A DNA stretch of 7,524 bases from Opitutaceae bacterium (GTDB lineage Bacteria > Verrucomicrobiota > Verrucomicrobiia > Opitutales > Opitutaceae), in NCBI GenBank assembly GCA_016763045.1, contig JAESUN010000116.1, positions 1 through 7,524 on the forward strand. Reading direction: 5' to 3'. The notes beneath the pieces were generated by a model. The model did not search any database. It saw only the letters and a program-made list of their open reading frames with translations, and had not been told where the DNA came from. Made by a program: the position numbers and the translations under genes. Each line of letters begins with the position of its first letter. The first letter of the stretch is position 1. Positions 1 to 5,722 of the stretch are shown one piece after another.

Positions 1-248
1 CTTTCTTGATCAACGAATGATAATTTCGAAACTTCGGTAGGCGAGAATCGATAAATCACTTCTTCATTTTGAGGAGTGATGATTTTAAGCGAAAGTTGAT
101 CGTTTATGATGCCGGACAGAAATCCCCGAAAAGTTCGTCCGGTGAGAGAAGTGAGAGATACTTCATTGAGCTCAGCAGACTCCAGTGATATCGGAGAGAT
201 AAAGAGGGCGCAAATGAGGCACGGAAAGGTGAAGTGATTCATGGTCAT
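1..248 (-). CDS. Secreted small beta-barrel-like hypothetical protein, N-terminal part (runs off left edge)
   Basis: The first 82 codons of a leftward gene are visible; the rest lies beyond the window. The start is ATG at 248-246, which overlaps the TGA of the upstream TPR gene as ATGA; a second in-frame ATG follows at 242-240. There is no clear Shine-Dalgarno, so translation is probably coupled to the TPR gene. Residues 4-25 form a hydrophobic Sec-type signal peptide ending near ESA, so the product should be exported. Residues 32-78 alternate short polar turns and beta-type stretches around LTGRTFRGFLSGI and LSLKIITPQNEEV, a pattern like the small SHD1/Sm-like domains often found in secreted proteins of Planctomycetes and Verrucomicrobia. 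That resemblance is by eye only. No function can be assigned; tight coupling suggests that it works with the TPR protein in the envelope. Confidence 0.72.
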   Translation of the reverse strand, partial: MTMNHFTFPCLICALFISPISLESAELNEVSLTSLTGRTFRGFLSGIINDQLSLKIITPQNEEVIYRFSPTEVSKLSFVDQE

Positions 249-3079
249 GTGGAAATTTCTGGAATCTCGGAGAGTTGTGAAACGATTCTTTTTCGAGCCT
301 CAATGGCTTCTTTCTTTTGAGGCGTATTTTCTAGGCGAGGATTGGCCAACATTTCGTCGAATGTCTTTTTTGAGGCTTCCAGGTTTCCTAGGTTCTCGAA
401 GAGGATACCGCTCTTGAAATATGCTTCGGAAACAAGATCAGTATAAGCCTTATAAAGGGTGTAAATTCGTTGATAGTAAGCGATCGCTTTTGCCTCTTCT
501 CCTTGTTGTAATGCGGCTTCTGCTAACCCTTTTAACGCCTCAGCGTGGACTCGTCCTCGTCCCGATTTGAGTCGCAACACTTTTTCAAATTGAATCGTGG
601 CATCTGTGGCTTGTTCATTTTTCAGGAGGGACTTTCCTATGAGAAGAGCTGCTTTTGTTCCCAGAGGATGACCTGGGGTTTCGCGGTTGAATTTTTCGAG
701 CCATCGGAGTGCTTTTTCAGGAGCTTCTTTTTTATACAAGAATTGAGCTAGTCCGTAAAACCCCATCGCTCTATGCGGGCTTTGGGGGAATCTTGTGACC
801 AACATATCGAAGAAGAGGCATGCTTCTACAGGGTTTTGTTTATTTACCCATTGGCCTATTTTCCCCAGAACCAGAGGATCCATATTCTCAAGAGGAACGG
901 AGGTAATGATTTGTTTTAAGAGAGCATCGGTCTCGGGATGCTTTTGTTGTGTTCTCCTGTTGTAGAGAAAAAGGGTGAGTCGTGAAAAATAGGTCAGCTG
1001 GTTTTGATCCAGTGCACTTTGGCGATGAGTTTCCAGCCAAGTGTCAAAAGAGGGGGCATCGTTTTGTTGAGAGAAAATTTTATGAAGGGCGGATAAGGTA
1101 GATTCTATTTCGGTGGATTCGGGATTGTTTCCATAACGGTTCAGGATCCCTTGGAAGTGGGGGAATGCTTCCTCAGGTTTTTCGAGTTGGATGTAGGCCC
1201 AACCGATCCAGTAAAGCGCTTCGCTTATTCGAGTGGGCGCGGGCTCCGATTTCTCCTCAATATAGTCGATGAAGTGTGAAACTAGAGAGGTATAGTTTTC
1301 TTGGGCTTTCAGGATTTTCCCGGTTTGAAAGGTCGCATAGATAAACAGAGCGTAGTTCTCAGGAGGGATTTCCGAGTAAGCTTTCAGTGCCTCATCGAGT
1401 TGCGCCCGCCCCATTCGAATGTCTCCCAATAAGATAAGTGCTTCCGAGAAACGGGGATGAAGGGAGTAATTAGTCGTGAATTCCTCAATGACCTTTTGAG
1501 CGAGCCCATGTTGGCGCATTGCATAGAGAGTTGCCCCTTTTCGGTAGAGAATTTCAGGGTAGAGAGAATGTCTTTTTTGCTCTTTGGAGAGGAGTGAGAG
1601 TTCTTCTAGTGCCTGATCATATTGATGCTCAAAAAAATATGTAAGAGCATGCCACAGACGAGCGTTGACGTTGAAAGAGCCTTGGGGGAATACGTCAGTA
1701 TAATGGGTAAAGTCTGTTCGTGCTTCTAAAAAATCTTCCAGTAAAGTATGAGCAAAACCTCGCGTAAAAAGAGCTTTCTCACTCATTGGGTGATTTGGGA
1801 AATGTTCGATGATTTCATCGAACACTTCGATTGCTTGCGGGTAGCGTCGTTGTTCTAGATGTGCTTGGGAAATAAGGTAAAAAGCTTCGGGCGCACGAGG
1901 AGATGTCGGGTAACGGGCCAGAAAATTTTTTGCGATCGAAAGAGCATCTTCCCATTCTTCTAAGCCAGAGGCTGCGAAGATCCATCGATAATGAGCTTCT
2001 TCTGTTTGATTAGTGGTGAGACGAGGCGAGGTGGCCAGATGTTCACAGAGTAACCATGCTTCATGATATCGCTTATTTAGCAAATAGGCCTGAGCTTGTC
2101 GGAGCCTCAAAGAGGGGGTGTAATCCTCCGCCTCTGACAATCCTCTTAATTGGGATTCAACTCGGGAGATTAGATTTTTGTAGTAATCGAGCCAGAAGCC
2201 CTTTCCTGAAGAATGGGCGAGAGGTGCGCGGACGGCATAGGTTTCTTTCAGTTGTTTTAGCCGTTGAGCCTGTGTCTCTACTAAGGTGCTTTGGGGTAAA
2301 ACGAGGTGGAAGCAGCGAATCGCCTCTGCATAGTTTCTTTCCGTGAGAAAGTGATCCCCTAGTTCTATTGCAGAAAAAGAAAGAACTGCAATTTCCGGCA
2401 TGCGGTTGGTTGACCAAGGTTCTTCCAGAAGAAGGACTGCTGCTTCTTCTGTTCGTTCCAGGAAAATCGTTTGTTGCAGAGCTCGAAGCCGTGCTTGGTT
2501 TCGGAGGCTTTCCGGTGCTGAGCTCCCGCTGATTGATTTGAGAAGATCCAGCCCTTCGGAATGTCTATCCAAGGTAAAGAAGATTTCCGCACGTTGGATT
2601 TTTGAAAACTGCGCTTTGGAGATCCCTGGATTTTCGATTTCAAATTCTTCGAGTCGTGCCAGAGCTTTTTCTGGTTTGCCACTACGCTGAAATGCGAGGC
2701 CTAGGGAGTAAAGCACGTCACTACGCTTTTTTGTTTCGTTAGGAAATTCTTGCAAAAAGGTCCTGAGACTCACGACAGCCTCCTGAGGCAATCCCGCTTT
2801 TAATTCGGCATATCCTTTTAAGGGGAGGATCTTTTTCTGGAGCTGGCTCCAGATCTGTTCGGTTTTGTAGTCCTCCTCAATGTAGTTGAATATCTGTACT
2901 GCTTGCGGAAAGTTGCCTGTAGAAAAAGCCTGGACACCGCGTTGCAATAAAACGGGAAGAGAGGCAGGTGAAATCGACTCTGTTTCGGCATGCAGACAAA
3001 GTAGAACCAATTCGCTGAAGAAAAAGAGTAATCCGATTCTCAGTCGTATTCGGTTTCGATAGATTTCTCCCCTTATCAT
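245..3079 (-). CDS. Secreted tetratricopeptide-repeat protein, 944 aa
   Basis: This long exported protein is built almost wholly of helical repeats. Residues 1-31 are a signal peptide: a basic start (RNRIRLR), a hydrophobic core at about 15-29, and probable cleavage after LHA. TPR or TPR-like units recur along the chain. Clear examples are at 43-75, 86-116, 119-151, 362-392, 396-429, 433-465, 472-500, 508-538, 544-570, 619-650, 770-800, 807-835, 846-877 and 884-912. Many have the A-x3-F/Y-x3-I/L-x2-F/Y-P ending of periplasmic TPRs such as CpoB/YbgF and BamD. The ATG is preceded by an in-frame TAA and by AGGGGG about 6 nt upstream, so the start is firm. TPR arrays are scaffolds for protein-protein contact, so a role in the periplasm or at the outer membrane is likely; the partner is unknown. 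The next gene begins within its stop codon. The TPR class is certain, the job is not. Confidence 0.93.
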   Translation of the reverse strand: MIRGEIYRNRIRLRIGLLFFFSELVLLCLHAETESISPASLPVLLQRGVQAFSTGNFPQAVQIFNYIEEDYKTEQIWSQLQKKILPLKGYAELKAGLPQEAVVSLRTFLQEFPNETKKRSDVLYSLGLAFQRSGKPEKALARLEEFEIENPGISKAQFSKIQRAEIFFTLDRHSEGLDLLKSISGSSAPESLRNQARLRALQQTIFLERTEEAAVLLLEEPWSTNRMPEIAVLSFSAIELGDHFLTERNYAEAIRCFHLVLPQSTLVETQAQRLKQLKETYAVRAPLAHSSGKGFWLDYYKNLISRVESQLRGLSEAEDYTPSLRLRQAQAYLLNKRYHEAWLLCEHLATSPRLTTNQTEEAHYRWIFAASGLEEWEDALSIAKNFLARYPTSPRAPEAFYLISQAHLEQRRYPQAIEVFDEIIEHFPNHPMSEKALFTRGFAHTLLEDFLEARTDFTHYTDVFPQGSFNVNARLWHALTYFFEHQYDQALEELSLLSKEQKRHSLYPEILYRKGATLYAMRQHGLAQKVIEEFTTNYSLHPRFSEALILLGDIRMGRAQLDEALKAYSEIPPENYALFIYATFQTGKILKAQENYTSLVSHFIDYIEEKSEPAPTRISEALYWIGWAYIQLEKPEEAFPHFQGILNRYGNNPESTEIESTLSALHKIFSQQNDAPSFDTWLETHRQSALDQNQLTYFSRLTLFLYNRRTQQKHPETDALLKQIITSVPLENMDPLVLGKIGQWVNKQNPVEACLFFDMLVTRFPQSPHRAMGFYGLAQFLYKKEAPEKALRWLEKFNRETPGHPLGTKAALLIGKSLLKNEQATDATIQFEKVLRLKSGRGRVHAEALKGLAEAALQQGEEAKAIAYYQRIYTLYKAYTDLVSEAYFKSGILFENLGNLEASKKTFDEMLANPRLENTPQKKEAIEARKRIVSQLSEIPEIST

Positions 3080-3195
3080 TTATTCCCCCTTGAGAGGAGG
3101 AATCGCAGCAACGGAGATAGATAGCAATGAGAAACTGCAGGCCTCTCCAGAGGAACGAGAAGGATCGAACTTCTCTGCAAGTGGAAAATAAGGCC
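3080..3195. other. Intergenic gap between the DUF2147 and TPR genes
   Basis: This 116-nt gap lies between two leftward genes. It contains the TPR gene's ribosome site (AGGGGG on the minus strand, near 3083-3090) and a weak 6-bp hairpin, GAGAAG/CTTCTC, at 3157-3175 with a 7-nt loop. The hairpin has no T-run on either side, so I do not call it a terminator. I see no convincing promoter for the TPR gene, so read-through from DUF2147 is possible. Confidence 0.4.
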
Positions 3196-3642
3196 TTAGC
3201 CTTCGGAGACTCTTTCCCATACCTGGGTCCTGCCGAGTAAGGCAAACCCAATATAACCTCGGACATTTAACTTTTGACCATCCTCACTTACACTGATTTT
3301 GCCGCGATAAATTTTTCCATTATCAGGGTCGAGGATTTCACCACCATCCCAAATGCCATCTTCTTCCGTTAATCCCCAGATAAACTGCATGCCGACGATA
3401 GGCTGACCTTTTCTATCTCCTTTGCAGTCATCACATTTCTGATTTGGTTCCTCAGGATTGATCAGTTCGATAACTTTCCCCTTCAGCTCTCCGTTGTCTA
3501 TCCATATTTCAACAATGCTTTTGTTATTCCCTGTTTTGTCGTCGATGGTTTTCCATTGTCCTTTCGGGGAGAGAGCATCGGTGGCAATGAGAGGAGTCCA
3601 GCTTACGAGTAGAAGTGAAATAAGGATAAGTAGTTTTTTCAT
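3196..3642 (-). CDS. Secreted DUF2147-family protein
   Basis: This 148-residue protein matches the DUF2147 family along its whole mature length. Residues 1-20 are a signal peptide (MKK, then a leucine-rich core, ending PLIA), so it should be periplasmic or secreted. Family landmarks in order are GQWKTIDDKTG at 28-38, KSIVEIW at 41-47, the pair CDDCKGDRKGQPIVG at 70-84, GGEILDPDNGKIYRGK at 100-115 and LNVRGYIGFALLGRTQVWERV at 125-145. DUF2147 proteins are small beta-rich exported proteins of unproven function. The two cysteines (70 and 73) could form a disulfide or bind a metal; that is inference. The ATG has only a weak ribosome site (AAAAGA about 8 nt upstream). It lies 40 nt downstream of the Crp/Fnr-type gene and could be co-transcribed with it. 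Confidence 0.9.
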   Translation of the reverse strand: MKKLLILISLLLVSWTPLIATDALSPKGQWKTIDDKTGNNKSIVEIWIDNGELKGKVIELINPEEPNQKCDDCKGDRKGQPIVGMQFIWGLTEEDGIWDGGEILDPDNGKIYRGKISVSEDGQKLNVRGYIGFALLGRTQVWERVSEG

Positions 3643-3682
3643 GGCAGATCTTTTGTGAGGAGGGAGCCTGTGCAGGGTTTAT

Positions 3683-4398
3683 TTATTCGAGGTAGTTACG
3701 TAGTTTAGGGCAATTGAGGATCGTAATATTTCGCCCGTCGACGGAGATAAGTCCTTCATCGCGAAAACGAGCGAAGGTTCGGGAAAGCGTTTCAGCAGTT
3801 ACGCCAAGTTGACCGGCCAGGACTCGTTTACTTGTATCCAGTTGGACAATATAGGGATCAGGACCGTAATCCCCTTCGGAGCAATTGCGAGTCAACCAAT
3901 GAGCTAATCGTGCTTCGATGTGTTTGAATTTGAGGTCCTCAATCAGGTTTACCAAATGCTTTAGGTGGAAACTCATAGAGCTGAGCATTTGTAGGGAAAG
4001 AGAAGGACGACGTGCGATGAGATTGGAGAAGTCTTTCTTTTTGACGAGGATGACCTGTGAGGCTTCCAGCGCGATAGCGTTGGCCGGATAAACTTCGACC
4101 GTGGTGAGTGTCACTTCTGCAAAGGAATCGGGTACTCGAAAATACAGATGATCTGCTCTTTCCCATCAGGAGTGATGCGATGGACGTTCACAGCACCTTT
4201 GAGCATGATGTAAAACCCTTCAGCACAGTCGCCCTCTCTAAACAGAGATTGTCCTTTTTCGAGGCTTTTGAGAACGCAGGTATTTGCGACGTCTTTTAAT
4301 TCATCTGAGCTGAGGTCGGAGAAAAGATGAGATGCACGCAATCCTTGAGCAATGACAGTTTCTCGGAAGATCGCTTTGGTGGAAGAATCAAGGGGCAT
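3683..4398 (-). pseudogene. DNR/FNR-type Crp-family transcription regulator, interrupted by an apparent frameshift
   Basis: Two leftward reading frames together make one normal regulator of about 238 residues. The first frame (ATG at 4398) gives the start of the cyclic-nucleotide-binding-like sensor domain, through TPDGKEQIICIF at residues 77-87, then runs into a stop at 4111. The second frame continues from about 4135 with VPDSFAEVTL, the rest of the beta-barrel, a long dimer helix (about 132-162) and a winged helix-turn-helix to the stop at 3683. Adding one T to the TTTT run (plus strand AAAA, 4139-4142) would give IFRVPDSFAEV, which fits the family. The recognition helix reads ETLSR (about 203-207), with the Glu, Ser and Arg that FNR uses to read TTGAT. 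The N-terminal cysteine cluster of oxygen-sensing FNR is absent, so the protein resembles DNR-type nitric-oxide regulators more. A true mutation and a homopolymer sequencing error are both possible. Confidence 0.85.
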
Positions 4399-4424
4399 AT
4401 AGAGCTGAGATCCTGATCTTCGGG

Positions 4425-4438
4425 TTGAGCTACATCAA
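4425..4438. promoter_or_regulatory. FNR/DNR box, TTGAG-CTAC-ATCAA
   Basis: The 14-mer TTGAGCTACATCAA differs from the FNR consensus TTGAT-N4-ATCAA at one position, and its outer TTGA/TCAA arms are perfectly symmetric. It lies beside a gene for a regulator whose recognition helix carries the ETLSR residues expected to read this box. Its centre (4431.5) is 61.5 nt upstream of the DUF2249 start codon and about 33 nt upstream of the regulator's own start. Confidence 0.7.
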
Positions 4439-4460
4439 GGAAATTAACCCAGAGAGGCTC

Positions 4461-4466
4461 TAGGAT
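4461..4466 (+). promoter_or_regulatory. -10 candidate of a class II FNR-dependent promoter
   Basis: TAGGAT matches TATAAT at four of six positions. If transcription starts near 4473, this hexamer is at -12 to -7 and the FNR box is centred at -41.5, the standard class II activator geometry. There is no good separate -35 element, as expected where the activator replaces it. TATAGA at 4473-4478 is an alternative -10. Confidence 0.42.
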
Positions 4467-4492
4467 GTTCAGTATAGAGGTGGTTGTCGTAA

Positions 4493-4747
4493 ATGATAGA
4501 AGTGAATGTCTTAAAAGTATTGGCGAAGGGAGAAAATCCTCTTACGTGTATTCGGGAGGTTGCGGAGGCTCTGGCTTTCGGAGAATCTGTCCGGGTTGTG
4601 GCTCCGTTTGAGCCAAAACCGCTGCTGGAAATGTTGGAAGAGCTGGAACTGGAAGTGGTGACGAAAAAAAAGGATGCTTTTGGATATGTCATCGTCTTCC
4701 ATCGAATGACGGGAAATGACCTCAACAAAAGAAGACGGAAAGATTAA
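4493..4747 (+). CDS. DUF2249 domain protein, 84 aa
   Basis: This is a single-domain DUF2249 protein. The family core is visible in EALAFGESVRVVAPFEPKPL at residues 25-44, the following helix LLEMLEELELEVV at 44-56, and the closing strand FGYVIVFHR at 63-71. The usual N-terminal R-x-L-P-P-P-P-type motif is replaced by VLKVLAKGENPLTC at 5-18, so the first strand and turn are atypical. The tail is rich in lysine and arginine (KRRRKD). DUF2249 proteins resemble the small TusA/SirA fold and are often found beside denitrification, hemerythrin and FNR-family genes; their biochemical role is not established. AGAGGTGG at 4476-4483 is the ribosome site, 9 nt before the ATG. The FNR box upstream suggests induction under low oxygen or nitrosative conditions. 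Confidence 0.82.
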   Translation: MIEVNVLKVLAKGENPLTCIREVAEALAFGESVRVVAPFEPKPLLEMLEELELEVVTKKKDAFGYVIVFHRMTGNDLNKRRRKD

Positions 4748-4793
4748 CATTCAGATTAATGAATCGTTTTATGTAAGGTCTTTTCACTGTGGG

Positions 4794-4821
4794 AATGCTG
4801 TCAATTTTTAGAAACAGTATT
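4794..4821 (+). terminator. Weak hairpin after the DUF2249 gene, possible terminator
   Basis: AATGCTGT at 4794-4801 can pair with ACAGTATT at 4814-4821 (8 bp with one G-U pair) around a 12-nt T-rich loop; the 3' arm runs into TTAT. The large loop and AT-rich stem make this a weak terminator at best. The rest of the 148-nt gap (4748-4895) contains a 5-bp hairpin at 4749-4764 and the short leader ORF at 4846-4899. Confidence 0.25.
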
Positions 4822-4845
4822 TTATCCAAATGTTAGGGATAGAGG

Positions 4846-4899
4846 ATGAAACCCCTTGATCATTGTTCCTGCTTCGTTGAGCTTTATGCGATTCGATGA
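4846..4899 (+). CDS. Candidate 17-codon leader peptide upstream of the phosphotransferase
   Basis: A short ORF encodes MKPLDHCSCFVELYAIR. It has a good ribosome site (AGGGA at 4835-4839, 6 nt before the ATG), whereas the phosphotransferase start just downstream has none. Its TGA (4897-4899) overlaps the phosphotransferase ATG (4896-4898) as ATGA. Ribosomes finishing this peptide would stop inside the hairpin holding that start codon. The inference is a leader peptide or coupling ORF that delivers ribosomes to the next gene. Such a short ORF could arise by chance, and the peptide resembles no leader I know. Confidence 0.45.
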   Translation: MKPLDHCSCFVELYAIR

Positions 4900-4905
4900 A
4901 ATCGC
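4888..4905 (+). promoter_or_regulatory. Start-codon hairpin of the phosphotransferase gene
   Basis: GCGATT (4888-4893) and AATCGC (4900-4905) form a perfect 6-bp stem with the 6-nt loop CGATGA. The loop contains both the phosphotransferase ATG and the leader ORF's TGA. Translation of the leader would melt the stem. The structure is visible in sequence; its regulatory role is inference. Confidence 0.4.
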
Positions 4906-5687
4906 TGGATCTAAAAAAAGATTTTCTACTTCCCAGGGAAATTGAGAAAGTGCTTGGCACTGGAACGGTGGAAAAGATTCCTATCGGAGAATCAGACTCT
5001 GATGTTTTTCGCGTTCATCGTAAGGGTCGTGAAATGCTATACCTGAAAGTAGCTGCGAGCGCAGCAGAGGTTTGCCTGAAAACAGAAGTTGAAAAGTTAA
5101 ACTGGCTGATCAATTACGTGAAGGTACCACGTATCATACACTATGAAGAGCGTGACGGATTTGAATATATTTTGATGTCTGCGATGGAGGGAGTCCCTTC
5201 GTTTTCGGCAACAGAAGACAGAGTTCAGACGATCAAAGAGGTCGCACGAGGGTTGCTGCAGATCCATACCATTCCTTTGGAAGAATGTCCTTTTGTTAAT
5301 GACCTGAATAAGAAGATAGAGGAAGCGCGATCGCGAGTGAAACGAAAGGTTGTCGATGAGGATGATTTTGATCCTGAAAAACAGGGAAGAACGGCGGAAG
5401 ACGTTTTCTTTCAGGTATTGGGGGATCGACCAGGCAGTGAAGACCTGGTGGTGACGCATGGCGATTACTGTATGCCAAATATCATTATAAAAAATGGGCG
5501 TTTGAATGGCTTTATTGATGTGGAGTGGTTTGGCATTGCGGATCGGTATCAAGATTTGGCTCCTGCTGCCCGGAGTATTGAGAGGAATTTTTCGAAGGAT
5601 CACGTCGATGTATTTTTTAAAGAATACGGTATTATTCCGAACAGGGAAAAGATTGAGTATTTTAAGCTTTTGGATGAACTCTTCTGA
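4896..5687 (+). CDS. Aminoglycoside 3'-phosphotransferase-like kinase, APH(3') family
   Basis: The 263-residue product has the full length of an APH(3') enzyme and ends in KIEYFKLLDELF, nearly identical in pattern to APH(3')-IIIa. Members use ATP or GTP to phosphorylate the 3'-hydroxyl of kanamycin-type aminoglycosides in the cytoplasm. Kinase landmarks are the ATP-binding lysine in LYLK (K51), a matching Glu at 64, the catalytic loop HGDYCMPN (188-195, catalytic D190 and N195) and the metal-binding FID (D208), followed by GIADRYQDLA. All key residues are present, so the enzyme should be active. The segment after FID reads VEWFG where known APH(3') enzymes have a C/L-GR-x-G sequence, so substrate choice may differ. 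The start is fixed by an in-frame TGA at 4878 and the absence of other early Met codons. It lacks its own ribosome site and overlaps a short leader ORF. Resistance is a prediction; a different small-molecule substrate is possible. Confidence 0.88.
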   Translation: MKSLDLKKDFLLPREIEKVLGTGTVEKIPIGESDSDVFRVHRKGREMLYLKVAASAAEVCLKTEVEKLNWLINYVKVPRIIHYEERDGFEYILMSAMEGVPSFSATEDRVQTIKEVARGLLQIHTIPLEECPFVNDLNKKIEEARSRVKRKVVDEDDFDPEKQGRTAEDVFFQVLGDRPGSEDLVVTHGDYCMPNIIIKNGRLNGFIDVEWFGIADRYQDLAPAARSIERNFSKDHVDVFFKEYGIIPNREKIEYFKLLDELF

Positions 5688-5690
5688 CAA

Positions 5691-5709
5691 ATCACCTCCT
5701 CTAAGGAGA
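5691..5709 (+). promoter_or_regulatory. Anti-Shine-Dalgarno/Shine-Dalgarno hairpin upstream of purN
   Basis: ATCACCTCCTCTAAGGAGA contains CTCCT (5696-5700) pairing with AGGAG (5704-5708) across a 3-nt loop. The purN ribosome site AAGGAG is thus partly sequestered, and it lies 14 nt before the ATG, longer than usual. A second GGAA at 5711-5714 is closer to ideal spacing. The first ten bases are the same as the 3' end of bacterial 16S rRNA. Confidence 0.4.
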
Positions 5710-5722
5710 CGGAATTAAAAGT

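Larger units (their letters stand above)
4399..4492. promoter_or_regulatory. Divergent intergenic control region
   Basis: This 94-nt gap separates the leftward Crp/Fnr-type gene from the rightward DUF2249 gene and must hold both promoters unless one is far away. It contains the palindromic FNR-type box at 4425-4438 and a -10 candidate for the rightward gene. On the minus strand TTGATG (4438-4433) and CAGGAT (4415-4410) are 17 nt apart and could be a weak leftward promoter whose -35 is covered by the box, which would imply autorepression. The leftward promoter is speculative. Confidence 0.55.

Noticed and set aside
6..13. TTGATCAA palindrome as a second FNR-type site
   Set aside because: The half sites abut without the 4-nt spacer and it lies inside coding sequence.
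2056..2690. Open frames on both strands within the TPR gene
   Set aside because: They are low-complexity, have no ribosome sites or recognisable domains, and lie inside a convincing TPR coding sequence.
3157..3175. Hairpin GAGAAG/CTTCTC as terminator of the DUF2147 gene
   Set aside because: The stem is only 6 bp, with a 7-nt loop and no T-tract on the minus strand after it.
2877..3266. 129-codon leftward open frame spanning the gap between DUF2147 and TPR
   Set aside because: It overlaps both the end of DUF2147 and the well-marked signal peptide and start of the TPR gene, and has no family features.
4111..4143. Programmed -1 ribosomal frameshifting to join the two halves of the Crp/Fnr-type gene
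   Set aside because: The minus-strand TATTTTCGAG is not an X-XXY-YYZ slippery site in the incoming frame and I see no strong stem just downstream. Mutation or sequencing error is simpler.
4749..4764. ATTCA/TGAAT hairpin followed by CGTTTT just after the DUF2249 stop
   Set aside because: A 5-bp AT-rich stem is too weak to call a terminator.
5097..5690. 197-codon open frame antisense to the phosphotransferase
   Set aside because: It lies opposite a gene with all APH catalytic motifs and its own translation shows no domain pattern.
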